64,000 nucleotides of DNA from Sporosarcina luteola (lineage in GTDB: Bacteria; Bacillota; Bacilli; Bacillales_A; Planococcaceae). Position 1 is the stretch's first letter, and each line of letters starts with the position of its first letter. The notes beneath the pieces were generated by a model. The model did not search any database. It was given only the letters and a program-made list of their open reading frames with translations, and was not told the origin of the DNA. The stretch is taken from positions 62,001 through 126,000 of the forward strand of contig NZ_JAMBOI010000002.1 in assembly GCF_023715535.1 (NCBI RefSeq), given 5' to 3'. Positions 50,710-60,359 of this stretch are shown here, piece after piece. Made by a program: the position numbers and the translations under genes.

Positions 50710-53424
50710 TTAGTTGTTTTTCATTTTATCACGAAGAACCATTTGAAGGATTCCGCCGTGACGGTAGTAGTCTACTTCTACATCAGAGTCGAAACGTGCA
50801 AGCACGTCGAATTCTTTAACAGAACCGTCTTTCGCAGTTGCTGTCACTTTCAGGATATCGCGAGGTTTTACACCTTCCGCGATGTTCACGCTGATTTCTT
50901 CTTCGCCAGTAAGACCAAGAGTTTCAGCGCTTTCTCCCTTCATAAATTGAAGAGGAAGAACACCCATCATGACTAGGTTTGAACGGTGGATACGCTCATA
51001 GCTTTCCGCGATGACTGTTCTGATACCTAGTAGTGAAGTACCTTTTGCAGCCCAGTCACGTGAAGAGCCCATTCCGTAATCTTTACCAGCAAGAATGACA
51101 AGACCTGTTCCGTCCTCCTGATAACGCATAGCTGCGTCATAGATCGGGCAGATTTCTTTTGTCGGCCAATATGTTGTGTAGCCGCCTTCCGTGCCTTTCG
51201 CAATTTGGTTACGGATACGGATATTCGCGAATGTACCGCGCATCATCACTTCATGGTTACCACGGCGGGAACCGTATGAGTTGAAGTAACGTGGCTCTAC
51301 GCCGTGTTCGCGCAAGTATTTACCAGCCGGTGTATCTTTACCGATTGCACCTGCAGGAGAAATATGGTCCGTCGTGATTGAATCACCGAATTTACCGATG
51401 ACACGAAGTCCAGCTAGAGCTTCGATATCAGCAGGCTCTTTTGAAAGCCCTTCGAAGAACGGCGGGTTTTGGATATATGTCGAGTTTTCATCGAAATCAT
51501 ATAATGAATCGTCAGTTGTCTCGATAGCATTCCATGCTTCGTTTTCAGTGAATACGCGAGCATATTCTTTACGGAATAGTTCAGGTGTTACTGTCGCTTT
51601 GACGACTTCCTTCACTTCTTCCGTTGTTGGCCAGATATCTTTGAAGTAAACATCTGTGCCGTCTTTTGCTTTACCGATTGGATCTTTTTCAAAATCGATA
51701 TCGACAGTACCAGCAAGTGCATAAGCGACAACAAGTGGCGGTGAAGCCAAGTAGTTCGCTTTTACAAGCGGATGGATACGTCCTTCGAAGTTACGGTTAC
51801 CGGATAGAACAGATGAAACTAACAGGTCGTTTTCCGTGATCGTTTTCTCGATTTCAGGAAGAAGTGGACCGGAGTTTCCGATACAAGTCGTACACCCGTA
51901 ACCGACTGTGTTGAATCCGATTTGATCCAAATAATCGGAAAGGCCGGATTCTTCGAGGTAGCCTGTAACGACTTTTGAACCTGGCGCAAGTGATGTTTTC
52001 ACGTATGCAGGAGGTGTAAGTCCTTTTTCGACAGCCTTCTTCGCAACAAGTCCAGCACCTAACATTACGTATGGGTTGGAAGTGTTCGTACAAGAAGTGA
52101 TAGCTGCAATTGCAAGGTCTCCTGTTGTCATGCCGACAGTACGGCCGTCTGCGAACTCGACTGTAGCTTTCTTTTCAAATTCCTTCGGAGTAAGACCGAA
52201 GCCTTGGTTCCCTTCAGGAGCTACAACAGAATCTTTGAACGAACGTTGTAATCCGGAAAGCGGAATCAAGTCTTGTGGACGTTTTGGTCCAGCAAGGTTC
52301 GCTTCGATTTTTGTAAGATCGATTTCAATTACTTCCGTATATGTCGGCTCTTCTTTATCAGGAGTGAAGAACATGTCGTTCTCTTCAAGATATTTTTGTA
52401 CGACTTGAATATGCTCTTCATCACGGCCTGTCAAACGCATGTAATCAAGAGATTCTTCGTCAACTGGGAAGAAACCGCAAGTTGCGCCGTATTCAGGAGC
52501 CATGTTAGCAATTGTCGCACGGTCTGCAAGAGGTAATTTCGATACGCCAGGTCCGAAGAACTCGACGAATTTACCAACAACACCATGTGCACGGAGTGTT
52601 TGTGTCACTTTAAGCGCAAGGTCAGTTGCTGTCGTTCCGTTCGGAAGTTCGCCGACTAGTTTCACACCGATTACTTCTGGAATTGGGAAATATGAAGGCT
52701 GTCCAAGCATTCCTGCTTCAGCTTCAATTCCACCAACACCCCATCCGAGAACTCCGATACCGTTGATCATTGTTGTGTGGGAGTCTGTTCCGACAAGTGT
52801 GTCCGGATACGTTTCAAATGTGCCATCTTCGTTTTCCACTTCATGGACAACCGCAGCAAGGTACTCAAGGTTTACTTGGTGAACGATACCTGTTGCAGGA
52901 GGTACAGCGCGATAGTTATCGTACGCTTTTTGCGCCCAGCTCAGGAATTGATAACGTTCAGCGTTACGTTCGAATTCAAGTTCCATGTTAAGGCGAAGTG
53001 CATCTGATGTGCCGTAGCGGTCAACTTGTACCGAGTGGTCGATAACAAGGTCAACCGGAATTTCCGGATTGATTTTGTTTGGATCTCCGCCCATTTCAGC
53101 CATAGCTGAACGCAGAGATGCTAGGTCAACGACAACTGGAACTCCAGTGAAGTCTTGTAGGATTACGCGGGAAGGTTTGAAAGGGACTTCTGCGTCCTTG
53201 TCTGCATCCTTGCCCCATTTTGCCAGGTTTTCAACGTGTTCGTCTTTGATCACATACCCGTCATGTTGGCGCAGGACGGACTCAAGTAGCACTTTTACTG
53301 AATAAGGTAGTCTGGAAATATTCGCAACGCCGGCATCTTCAAGTGCTTTAATATGGTAATAGTTATATGTTTTACCCTTCAACTCGAAAGATTTGCGGCT
53401 GTTGTGCAAATTACTCTTCGCCAT
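50710..53424 (-). CDS. acnA: aconitate hydratase
   Basis: 904 residues, IRP/AcnA type (citB in B. subtilis). It isomerises citrate to isocitrate in the TCA cycle with a 4Fe-4S cluster held by Cys in SCTNTSNP and [16 protein letters not shown], the [11 protein letters not shown] strand and the C-terminal swivel domain ([13 protein letters not shown]) are all present. AAAGGAGG precedes the ATG. A TGTAAGCG stretch at 53461-53468 is half of a CcpA-type cre site; a full site is not evident. Between it and the next gene (53425-53706) I see no other gene. Confidence 0.97.
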   Translation of the reverse strand: MAKSNLHNSRKSFELKGKTYNYYHIKALEDAGVANISRLPYSVKVLLESVLRQHDGYVIKDEHVENLAKWGKDADKDAEVPFKPSRVILQDFTGVPVVVDLASLRSAMAEMGGDPNKINPEIPVDLVIDHSVQVDRYGTSDALRLNMELEFERNAERYQFLSWAQKAYDNYRAVPPATGIVHQVNLEYLAAVVHEVENEDGTFETYPDTLVGTDSHTTMINGIGVLGWGVGGIEAEAGMLGQPSYFPIPEVIGVKLVGELPNGTTATDLALKVTQTLRAHGVVGKFVEFFGPGVSKLPLADRATIANMAPEYGATCGFFPVDEESLDYMRLTGRDEEHIQVVQKYLEENDMFFTPDKEEPTYTEVIEIDLTKIEANLAGPKRPQDLIPLSGLQRSFKDSVVAPEGNQGFGLTPKEFEKKATVEFADGRTVGMTTGDLAIAAITSCTNTSNPYVMLGAGLVAKKAVEKGLTPPAYVKTSLAPGSKVVTGYLEESGLSDYLDQIGFNTVGYGCTTCIGNSGPLLPEIEKTITENDLLVSSVLSGNRNFEGRIHPLVKANYLASPPLVVAYALAGTVDIDFEKDPIGKAKDGTDVYFKDIWPTTEEVKEVVKATVTPELFRKEYARVFTENEAWNAIETTDDSLYDFDENSTYIQNPPFFEGLSKEPADIEALAGLRVIGKFGDSITTDHISPAGAIGKDTPAGKYLREHGVEPRYFNSYGSRRGNHEVMMRGTFANIRIRNQIAKGTEGGYTTYWPTKEICPIYDAAMRYQEDGTGLVILAGKDYGMGSSRDWAAKGTSLLGIRTVIAESYERIHRSNLVMMGVLPLQFMKGESAETLGLTGEEEISVNIAEGVKPRDILKVTATAKDGSVKEFDVLARFDSDVEVDYYRHGGILQMVLRDKMKNN

Positions 53425-53706
53425 TTGTGAATTCCTCCTTTATCTATTGAAAAGGTTTTGTGTAAGCGTTTCTCTACTCCATCATAGTACAGCTAAGTTC
53501 ATAAGTAAAATACTTAAAAATTATAGTCTTTCATAAGAAAACCTGATGACCGTATGTATGAAGGCATAAAGAATCAGCTCACTGTCAAGTATATTCTGAA
53601 AAACTCGTTCGCGCAAAGTTTTGAATCTGTGTAATAGAAATCTACTGAGTTTTTATTATATATGTGGCATTATAGATAGGAAGATATGGAAAAGGGAGTG
53701 GGATTG

Positions 53707-54252
53707 TTGAAAAAAGCATTGTTAGTAATCGATTACACGTATGATTTCGTTGCAGAGGACGGAGCATTGTCATGCGGTCAACCAGGCATCGACTTGGAAC
53801 CGTATATTGTTGACCTGACAAAGGAGTTCTTGGCCGAAGGGGATCTTGTCATAATGCCCGTCGATCTTCACGAAGAAAATGACACTTACCATCCCGAATC
53901 AAGGATGTTCCCTCCGCACAATATTAAAGGGACAGCGGGACGGAATCCATACGGTGCACTTCACGCTTTATATGAAGAGAATCAAGATCAGATTATCTGG
54001 ATGGATAAAACGCGTTTTAGCGCTTTTGCAGGAACCGACCTCGAATTACAGCTTCGAGCACGCGGAATAACTGAATTGCATCTTGTCGGCGTTTGCACGG
54101 ACATATGCATTCTTCATACATCTGTCGATGCCTATAATAGAGGCTTTGATATCGTTATCCACGAAAGAGGGGTTGCGAGCTTTGACCCTGCTGGCCATGA
54201 ATGGGCACTACGACATTTTGAAAAGACACTCGGGGCCAAAGTTATCCGCTAA
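53707..54252 (+). CDS. pncA: isochorismatase-family nicotinamidase (PncA/YueJ-like)
   Basis: 181 residues from TTG 53707 (MKKALLVIDYTYDF), eight bases after AAGGGAG; an ATG upstream at 53686 overlaps that site. Cysteine hydrolase with Asp (VIDYTYDF), Lys (DKTRFSAF) and the nucleophile Cys in LVGVCTDICILHTSVDAY. It most likely converts nicotinamide to nicotinate in NAD salvage. The isochorismatase family also includes other amidases, so the substrate is inferred. Confidence 0.82.
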   Translation: MKKALLVIDYTYDFVAEDGALSCGQPGIDLEPYIVDLTKEFLAEGDLVIMPVDLHEENDTYHPESRMFPPHNIKGTAGRNPYGALHALYEENQDQIIWMDKTRFSAFAGTDLELQLRARGITELHLVGVCTDICILHTSVDAYNRGFDIVIHERGVASFDPAGHEWALRHFEKTLGAKVIR

Positions 54253-54261
54253 TATCGATAT

Positions 54262-54350
54262 TTTTTTAGTGATTCTCTTCTGTAGATGTTTAAGGTATTG
54301 AAAAAACGGATATCCAAATACTACATAAGAAATTATGAATCACTAAAAAA
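54262..54350 (+). promoter_or_regulatory. leader with 14-bp inverted repeat and sigma-B-like promoter of the GlsB-like gene
   Basis: TTTTTTAGTGATTC (54262-54275) is the exact inverse of GAATCACTAAAAAA (54337-54350), with 61 nt between. Inside lie GTTTAA (54288-54293) and GGATAT (54308-54313), 14 nt apart, close to the sigma-B consensus GTTTAA-N12 to 14-GGGWAW. The right arm abuts the ribosome site. Confidence 0.45.
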
Positions 54351-54363
54351 GGAGATGGATTAA

Positions 54364-54618
54364 ATGAGCTTTATTTGGTTTCTAATTATTGGTGGAATTA
54401 TCGGTTGGCTCGCAGGACTTATTTTAGGAAAAGATATTCCAGGTGGAGTCATAGGTAATATCATTGCCGGTATCATCGGTGCTTGGATTGGCGGTATGTT
54501 GCTTGGATCATGGGGTCCTAAAGTTTCGGACTTCTATATCCTACCTGCATTACTCGGCGCGATCATCCTCGTGTTTATTGTGAGCTTGATCATGAAATCG
54601 ATGCGCAGAGCTACCTAA
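54364..54618 (+). CDS. GlsB/YeaQ/YmgE-family stress membrane protein
   Basis: 84 residues with three Gly-rich membrane helices (GGIIGWLAGLILGKDIPGG, IIAGIIGAWIGGMLLGSWG, and a C-terminal one). It fits the small transglycosylase-associated/GlsB family, often stress-induced; the function is unknown. AAAAAAGGAGATGG precedes the ATG. The upstream sequence has a sigma-B-like promoter, which fits a general-stress gene. Confidence 0.88.
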   Translation: MSFIWFLIIGGIIGWLAGLILGKDIPGGVIGNIIAGIIGAWIGGMLLGSWGPKVSDFYILPALLGAIILVFIVSLIMKSMRRAT

Positions 54619-54628
54619 TGTAAAAATG

Positions 54629-54668
54629 AAAAAGAGCGTCAAGAGATTTTTCTCTTGACGCTCTTTTC
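54629..54668. terminator. bidirectional terminator between GlsB-like gene and transglycosylase
   Basis: AAAGAGCGTCAAGAGA and its complement, 16-bp stem, with A- and T-runs. Confidence 0.92.
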
Positions 54669-55326
54669 ATTTACTTTCCAGTCTTTGAGCTTCAAACTCA
54701 TTGAAGAACCATAAGACGTCTTCTACATATTTATCACTATGGTTGTAATGGAATACCGCCTTTTCAATCTCCCCATCGGCTGCCCCGCTTTTGGACAAAT
54801 AATGTGCGGCGCTGAATATCGCATCTTCAATATCAAAAGGATCTGCAAATCCATCCCCGTTAGCATCGACTCCGTATCCTCCATATTTTTTAATGACAGC
54901 AGGATCGGTCTTGTCCTTATCGGGTATACTCCCTTTTCCAAGGCCTTCGCATCCCGGATATCCCCACCCTACAAATGTGCAAGGCATGAACTGCATATGA
55001 CCTTCCGCACCGGCTGGAGATAATAAAGGATCCATCGTCGAAAAGCGTGTTTCAATCCGATGATGGGCAGCGAGAAGCGTCCAAGGAATGCCGTACTCCG
55101 TTGCAGCCGCTTGATAGACCGGAATATACTCTTCCGGTATGACCAATGCGGTATGACGATCTTGGAATTCCAGCAACGTGCTTGCAGATTTTTTTATGAG
55201 CTCGGGGTTTTGGATACCTGTCCAAATAATAGCCGATATGGTGAAGGTGGTTACAGCAATAGGGATAAGTAAAACGATCATGAAAATTTTCGTTTTAATA
55301 GATAACCCCTTTTTCTTCTTCTTCAC
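54667..55326 (-). CDS. lytic transglycosylase-like wall hydrolase
   Basis: 219 residues from a GTG with AAGGGTGG upstream. A Lys-rich head and a membrane helix (about 12-35) anchor or export it. The domain at about 70-215 is a lysozyme-like SLT fold of the soluble MltB/Slt35 type: the catalytic Glu is likely in HHRIETRFS, followed by SPAGAEGHMQFMP, and the YGVDANGDGFADPFDIEDAIFSAAHYL block. It cleaves glycan strands to 1,6-anhydromuropeptides. Wall-remodelling role inferred. Confidence 0.85.
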   Translation of the reverse strand: MKKKKKGLSIKTKIFMIVLLIPIAVTTFTISAIIWTGIQNPELIKKSASTLLEFQDRHTALVIPEEYIPVYQAAATEYGIPWTLLAAHHRIETRFSTMDPLLSPAGAEGHMQFMPCTFVGWGYPGCEGLGKGSIPDKDKTDPAVIKKYGGYGVDANGDGFADPFDIEDAIFSAAHYLSKSGAADGEIEKAVFHYNHSDKYVEDVLWFFNEFEAQRLESK

Positions 55327-55353
55327 TGTACCACCCTTTTCATTTCATTCTCG

Positions 55354-55953
55354 TTACGATTTAGGCTTTTCTTTAATGAGCGCTTTCATGTCTTTCACAA
55401 TTTCCTCGTAAGGAACTTCTTCCGCACCACTGTAAGTCTTTACAGACACTCCGTCTTTATTGACTAAGCTGAATGCCGTTCCATGGACAACTTGGTCTTC
55501 CCCTGGAGCCTTACTGACGAACGTCTTGAAAGATCCAATCGCCAAGTTTTCAATCGTTTCCTGGCTATATCCAGTCAACATTTCCCATTTGCTTTGATCG
55601 ACAGGTTCGAATGCATCTACGTATTCCTGCAAAGCTTCAGGCGTATCATTTTTAGGGTCTATGCTGAAAGATACGATTTTATAATCTACGACGCCTTCGT
55701 CATGCAGCATTTTCTGTAAATCTGTCATATTCGCCATCATCGGCAGGCAGACGGTTTCACAGTTTGTGAAGACGAACTGGGCAATCCAGACAGTCCCCTT
55801 CAAATCGTCAAGGGATACTTTCTCATTATGTTGGTTCGTAAATTCAAACGGGTCAATCTTATATTTATGATCCGCCTTGAACCCGCCCATTGAACATGCA
55901 CTCAATACTAGCATAAGCATCATAATGGACAATAAAAATATTTTTTTGCGCAT
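55354..55953 (-). CDS. SCO1/SenC-family lipoprotein (YpmQ-like)
   Basis: 199 residues. Lipobox LSAC near residue 20. The thioredoxin-like SCO domain has the copper motif CETVC and the distal His in VHGTAF, all three metal ligands. It probably delivers copper to cytochrome oxidase (Cu-A site) or has a thiol role. GGAGGAG precedes the ATG. It is near ccdA-type redox genes but in a separate unit. Confidence 0.9.
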   Translation of the reverse strand: MRKKIFLLSIMMLMLVLSACSMGGFKADHKYKIDPFEFTNQHNEKVSLDDLKGTVWIAQFVFTNCETVCLPMMANMTDLQKMLHDEGVVDYKIVSFSIDPKNDTPEALQEYVDAFEPVDQSKWEMLTGYSQETIENLAIGSFKTFVSKAPGEDQVVHGTAFSLVNKDGVSVKTYSGAEEVPYEEIVKDMKALIKEKPKS

Positions 55954-56221
55954 ATACGGACTCCTCCACTTTCAGTACTTACTTTATCATAGTAGATGCA
56001 TACTTATCAAACAACCGCATGGGGTCATCGTTCTTGTCCAATCTTTGACGTTTCGGTGAAGTTCATTTCACATTTAATGAAACAAGCGCAGTGTGCCTTT
56101 CGCTGGATTGAATTTAAAAAGGCCTCCAATGCGACCCGAAATGGAGGAAAGGATACTTTGTCCGTGTATTTTTTTGAAAAAGCTCTTATAATGGGGAATA
56201 GAATGGAAGAGGTGAAGACAG

Positions 56222-56647
56222 TTGCAAGATTTTTTTATGTGGTTCATCATTTTTTGGTGTGTCGTCCTGATCGGCCTTTTTGGAATCGGCGGCTTTTTCA
56301 TGTTCCGCAAATTCCTGAAAGTGTTTCCGAAGGCGGACGGTAAATCGACGCTTGATTGGGAAGAGCATTATGTGAATGAATCCCTTCATCTCTGGAATGA
56401 GGAAGCGAAAGATTTATTGAATGAACTCGTCAGCCCCGTTCCGGAATTATTCCGTGACGTCGCCAAGCAGAAGATCGGCTCTAAAATCGGTCAAATTGCG
56501 TTGGAAGACCGTGCAAAGACAATAAGCTTCGATCATATTATCCGCGGTTACATTATCGCTACTCCGAAACGAGATCATAAATTTTTACGCAGGAAATTGG
56601 ACTCGATGGAAATCGATATCACACCTTACGAGCATTTATTTGATTAA
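56222..56647 (+). CDS. yneK: DUF2621 protein YneK
   Basis: 141 residues from a TTG after GAGGTGAAG. One or two N-terminal membrane helices (WFIIFWCVVLIGLFGIGGFF), then a charged cytoplasmic domain (STLDWEEHYVNESLHLWNEE, a typical DUF2621 block). B. subtilis places yneK next to ccdA-yneI-yneJ, and the same neighbours are here. Function unknown. Confidence 0.85.
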   Translation: MQDFFMWFIIFWCVVLIGLFGIGGFFMFRKFLKVFPKADGKSTLDWEEHYVNESLHLWNEEAKDLLNELVSPVPELFRDVAKQKIGSKIGQIALEDRAKTISFDHIIRGYIIATPKRDHKFLRRKLDSMEIDITPYEHLFD

Positions 56648-56767
56648 CAAAAGCGGAGGTGACCGCCTAGCCCCGACAAGCGCTGGAAGGCTTGAACATA
56701 AGGCGTTCTTTGCCTTATGCTTCAAGACTGAAGCGACTCGAGGGGCTGGTCACCGGAGTCTAGACGT
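56648..56767 (+). repeat. dispersed repeat A, long copy
   Basis: Starts CAAAAGCGGAGG and ends CTAGACGT. It folds into a long hairpin: GGTGACC and GGTCACC at the outside, AGCCCC/GGGGCT inside, and an inner CTTGAACATAAGGC/GCCTTATGCTTCAAG arm pair. It shares ends with the copy at 3391-3436. Confidence 0.65.
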
Positions 56768-56774
56768 GAACCTA

Positions 56775-56807
56775 AAAAACCTCCTTTACATTTAGGAGGT
56801 TTTTTTA
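56775..56807. terminator. bidirectional terminator of yneK and ccdC
   Basis: AACCTCCT/AGGAGGTT arms with A-run and T-run, directly at the ccdC stop. Confidence 0.75.
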
Positions 56808-57316
56808 ATGGTGTTTTTTAGGTTGTAGAATTTCACTAGCATCCCGATACGCCAAGGAACAATCATGCCGAATGCCAATATCCAGAACATGCCTCCAAGC
56901 TCGCCGACATCGATGGTGCTGCTTAAAATCAATTTTGCGACAAAACGTACAATTAGCAGACCAAATAGGATGAATAGGAAAGCTCGCGACTTTTTGACAT
57001 AAAGCTTTTCATTCTTCACTTCAAAATTTGTTGTTTTGATCAACACAATCGAAAATAGCATTCCGACAATTACCGATTCAAAGACTTGGGGCAAGGGCAC
57101 CCTGAATTCTTCAAATAAAAACATAAGCGCCCCTGTCGACATGAACAGTGGCGGCAAGATGATCCTTTTCGGTGAAATCGGTCTTTTCGCCGCCTTTGTC
57201 CGGACGATGAACGCCATAGTTCCCATAAAGAGAAACAATAGCGTTGAGCCGACAATCAAGTAGACGGATGGTATTTCATTGAAAATGAAATCAACGATTC
57301 TCTCAAGCTCAAGCAT
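56792..57316 (-). CDS. ccdC: CcdC-family membrane protein (YneJ)
   Basis: 174 residues with about four to five membrane helices and the family's GTMAFIVRTKAAKRPISPKRI loop (shown in part here). The CcdC family is associated with cytochrome c maturation loci. The start overlaps the thioredoxin-like gene by 8 bp; GGGGGGAGG precedes the ATG. Confidence 0.87.
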   Translation of the reverse strand: MLELERIVDFIFNEIPSVYLIVGSTLLFLFMGTMAFIVRTKAAKRPISPKRIILPPLFMSTGALMFLFEEFRVPLPQVFESVIVGMLFSIVLIKTTNFEVKNEKLYVKKSRAFLFILFGLLIVRFVAKLILSSTIDVGELGGMFWILAFGMIVPWRIGMLVKFYNLKNTIKKTS

Positions 57317-57638
57317 GGTCCTCCCCCCACTCCACCAACTCGTCCAAACGGTACTTCAACTGTTCCATCTGTACGAATCTGGCAAACCTGGCTGTTTCCT
57401 TGCCCCGATGGAACAGAAGGACAACCGGGGCGGTGAATAAGGCAAGCTGTCCCGCCATTTCAGGAACTTGTGCAGCATTCACTCTATAAAAAGGGAATGG
57501 ATATTCCTCTTCCAGTTCGGCCACTTGCGGATAAAGCCCTTCACAGACGGAGCAATGGTCCGTTTTGACAAACAATAATAGCCGCGGCTCACTTGCGGTG
57601 ATATCTAGCCATTGTTCAAAAGATCCGATTTCGTTCAT
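57309..57638 (-). CDS. thioredoxin-like protein
   Basis: 109 residues from MNEIGSFEQWL, with GTGGAGG upstream. Thioredoxin fold with redox pair CSVC (about residue 30), LFVKTDHCSVCEGLYP, and the cis-Pro loop FTAPVVLLF. No signal peptide, so probably cytoplasmic. Between ccdA and ccdC it suggests electron transfer to CcdA. Confidence 0.85.
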   Translation of the reverse strand: MNEIGSFEQWLDITASEPRLLLFVKTDHCSVCEGLYPQVAELEEEYPFPFYRVNAAQVPEMAGQLALFTAPVVLLFHRGKETARFARFVQMEQLKYRLDELVEWGEDHA

Positions 57639-57670
57639 CGGCAGTTCCTCCACTTCAAAAATCAATTACG

Positions 57671-57694
57671 CCTCCAAGCAAGATGCTCGGAGGC
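57671..57694 (-). terminator. possible terminator after ccdA
   Basis: GCCTCC-AGC/GCT-GGAGGC stem; the T-run lies about eight bases further on, so it may be weak. Confidence 0.5.
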
Positions 57695-57702
57695 TATTAT
57701 TG

Positions 57703-58416
57703 TTAAAAACCTTGGAAATCGCCGAATATCGGGCTTAGTAAGCTTGTTAGGAAAACGATGCCGTCAAAGAACAGCAATAGTCCGAAGGCAATCATAATAT
57801 AACCGCCGACTTTCATTATTAGGTTGCTGTTTCTTCGAATCCAGCCAAGTCGTGTAATGAAGAACGACAAGACGAAAAACGGAATCGCAAAACCGAGTAC
57901 ATACATCATCATGTATAGCATACTGGAACCAGGATTTGCTGCCGCCAGTCCGATTATGGCTCCGATGATCGGTCCCATGCACGGTTGCCATCCCGCAGAA
58001 AAGGCGAGCCCGATCAATGCTGTCCCTAAATAACCGGCAGGACGGTTTTTGAATTGCAACCGATGTTCTTTCATTAAAAACTTCGGTGTAAACAATCCAA
58101 TGACCATAAGTCCGAATAACACGATGAAAATGGCACCGATTTGTCTGAGCAGATCCTTATACTGGATGAAGAAAGTGCCGACAAATGATGTACTGAACCC
58201 TAAAAAGACGAAAACGACCGAAAATCCGAGTAAAAAGAAAATCGTATGGAGTATGCCGTTGCGGTTCATCCGTTTCGAATCCGCTTTCAAATCGTCGATC
58301 GACATGCCGGTAATATAAGATATGAATGCCGGATACAATGGCAGGACACAAGGCGAAATAAAACTGAGAAAACCTGCGCCGAATGCTAGGAATATATTTA
58401 AATCAGTTGCCATCAT
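57703..58416 (-). CDS. ccdA: cytochrome c biogenesis protein CcdA
   Basis: About 237 residues with six membrane helices. The CcdA/DsbD-like Cys pairs are in FISPCVLPLYPAFISY and GWQPCMGPIIGAIIG. It carries reducing power across the membrane to extracytoplasmic thiols for cytochrome c and sporulation-type cortex functions. GGGGAGAGA precedes two ATGs (58416 and 58413). Confidence 0.94.
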   Translation of the reverse strand: MMATDLNIFLAFGAGFLSFISPCVLPLYPAFISYITGMSIDDLKADSKRMNRNGILHTIFFLLGFSVVFVFLGFSTSFVGTFFIQYKDLLRQIGAIFIVLFGLMVIGLFTPKFLMKEHRLQFKNRPAGYLGTALIGLAFSAGWQPCMGPIIGAIIGLAAANPGSSMLYMMMYVLGFAIPFFVLSFFITRLGWIRRNSNLIMKVGGYIMIAFGLLLFFDGIVFLTSLLSPIFGDFQGF

Positions 58417-58511
58417 TCTCTCCCCTTCATTTTTCTTCTCCCATCGTATCAAATCTGAAGCCGAAATTCGCTTATTTTAACTGTGAAATGTTTATGACAT
58501 CATTTCTTGTC

Positions 58512-58556
58512 AAAAAAAAACGGCTTGCATCGCATTTTTTAATGCAAGCAAGCCGG
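58512..58556 (-). terminator. terminator of the ABC exporter operon
   Basis: CGGCTTGC/GCAAGCCG arms with inner GCATT/AATGC, then a run of nine T on the minus strand. Confidence 0.88.
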
Positions 58557-58568
58557 TTCATCTATATC

Positions 58569-60359
58569 TTATATTGCGTCATCCATAATTCCATTTTGAA
58601 GCTGATACATCATATAATACAATCCTTTTTGCGTCAGCAATTGCTGGTGGTTTCCACGTTCGACAATCTCGCCTTGGTGGAGGACGAGGATCAGTTCTGC
58701 ATCCTGGATTGTGCTCAACCGATGGGCGATGGCAATTGTGGTCCGGCCCTTCCGCATTTTTTCCAGGCTCGCTTGGATGGCGACTTCCGTTTCCGTGTCG
58801 ATATTAGCAGTCGCTTCATCCAACACGAGGATTTTCGGATTTGTCGCGATTGTCCGTGCGAACGCGACAAGTTGGCGCTGTCCGCTTGAGAACGTCGATC
58901 CCCGTTCCGTCACTTTCTGTGAATATTTATCCGGCAGCTTTTCAATAAATTCATTCGCCTGGACAAATTCGGCTGCGGCACGTACTTCCTCCGAGGACAT
59001 CCCTTCATTATGAAGGCGTATATTGCTTTCGATATCGCCATAGAACAGGAATGGATCCTGTAGGACTAACCCAATCTTCTTCCTCAGTTCCGCTTTCGGC
59101 AAGTCCTTCAGGGAAACACCGTCAATGAGGATTTCTCCTTGGCCGTACTCATAGAACCTCATGAGCAGATTGATGATGGAGCTCTTTCCGCTTCCCGTAT
59201 GACCGACCAACGCAACGGTTTCGCCGGCATTCGCAGTGAAAGAGATATTTTTCAATACATCGTTCTTGCCGTCGTAGGAAAACGTCACATTCCGGAATTC
59301 AATCGTTCCTTCTTGGATTTCCTTATGCTCGGTTTCCTGTTGCGCAGGCTCCATGTCAGGATCATCCATTAATTTAAATACACGTGACGCCGAAACGAGC
59401 GCCTGTTGGAAAATGGACATCCGCTGCATCACTTGTTGGACCGGTTGGAATAAACGGCCGATCAGCGTTGTGAATGCATAGATGATCCCTACTTCGACAG
59501 CACTATCCAGTGACATGAATCCGAAATAGCCAAGGACGCAAACGATTGCGAATGCATATAGCAAGTCGATGAATGGTCCTAGCAGCACACTATCGAATTT
59601 AATGTTCCGCATGCCTGCACGATAGTGTCCCTCGTTGATATCATCGAACTCCTTAGACAAACGCTCCTCTTGCCGGAAAGCCTGGATCATGCCCATGCCT
59701 GATAATGATTCGGCAATCTTGGCATTCAACTGGCTCAGTCTCTCCCGGATATCCTGATAGAAATCCGCACTGTATCGTCGGTAAACGATGATGATTGCCA
59801 AGAATAACGGCAAAAGCACCATGGAAGCAAACGATAGTTTCACATCAAGTGAAAAGAGAGCGATATAGACACCGATAATGACGAAGATTGCTTGCAGGAA
59901 CGTGACAACGACACTGACAAACATCTCTTTGATTGATTCCGTGTCGTTCGTCACTCGTGACACGATGCTTCCTGCAGGTGTCCTGTCAAAGTAACGCATA
60001 CCTAGCCCTTGGACTTTCGAGAACACATCGATCCTCATTTGTTGAATTACCTTTAAGGCGATGTCCTGAAAACGAAGTGACTGAAAATAGGACACGACGA
60101 CAATGAATATTTGCAACCCGATGTAGACGAGCGCAAGCGTCATCACTTCATTCTTCGGGAAGTTGAGCGGCGTCAAATAATTATCGATGAATGATTGGAT
60201 GATGAGTGGGCCGATAATGCTTCCTGCTATTGTTAAAACAAGGAAGAATAACGCGATTGAGATGCTTACTTTATGTGGAATTACATAGCGCATCAACCGC
60301 TTGAACACTTTCCATTGATCCTTCGCTGTCAATTTAGGCTGTTTTTCCAACTGCATCAT
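58569..60359 (-). CDS. heterodimeric ABC exporter subunit, catalytic half (YheH/BmrD-like)
   Basis: 596 residues: six membrane helices, then an ATPase domain. Walker A GHTGSGKSS, signature FSSGQRQLVAFART (degenerate from LSGGQ), Walker B ILVLDEATANID with the catalytic Glu, and AHRLSTIQ. It pairs with the upstream gene; they overlap by 4 bp. It should expel drugs or other hydrophobic compounds. B. subtilis BmrD is longer (about 670 residues). Confidence 0.9.
   Translation of the reverse strand: MMQLEKQPKLTAKDQWKVFKRLMRYVIPHKVSISIALFFLVLTIAGSIIGPLIIQSFIDNYLTPLNFPKNEVMTLALVYIGLQIFIVVVSYFQSLRFQDIALKVIQQMRIDVFSKVQGLGMRYFDRTPAGSIVSRVTNDTESIKEMFVSVVVTFLQAIFVIIGVYIALFSLDVKLSFASMVLLPLFLAIIIVYRRYSADFYQDIRERLSQLNAKIAESLSGMGMIQAFRQEERLSKEFDDINEGHYRAGMRNIKFDSVLLGPFIDLLYAFAIVCVLGYFGFMSLDSAVEVGIIYAFTTLIGRLFQPVQQVMQRMSIFQQALVSASRVFKLMDDPDMEPAQQETEHKEIQEGTIEFRNVTFSYDGKNDVLKNISFTANAGETVALVGHTGSGKSSIINLLMRFYEYGQGEILIDGVSLKDLPKAELRKKIGLVLQDPFLFYGDIESNIRLHNEGMSSEEVRAAAEFVQANEFIEKLPDKYSQKVTERGSTFSSGQRQLVAFARTIATNPKILVLDEATANIDTETEVAIQASLEKMRKGRTTIAIAHRLSTIQDAELILVLHQGEIVERGNHQQLLTQKGLYYMMYQLQNGIMDDAI

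Noticed and set aside
53459..53476. CcpA cre site upstream of acnA
   Set aside because: Only the TGTAAGCG half matches; the other half departs from consensus.
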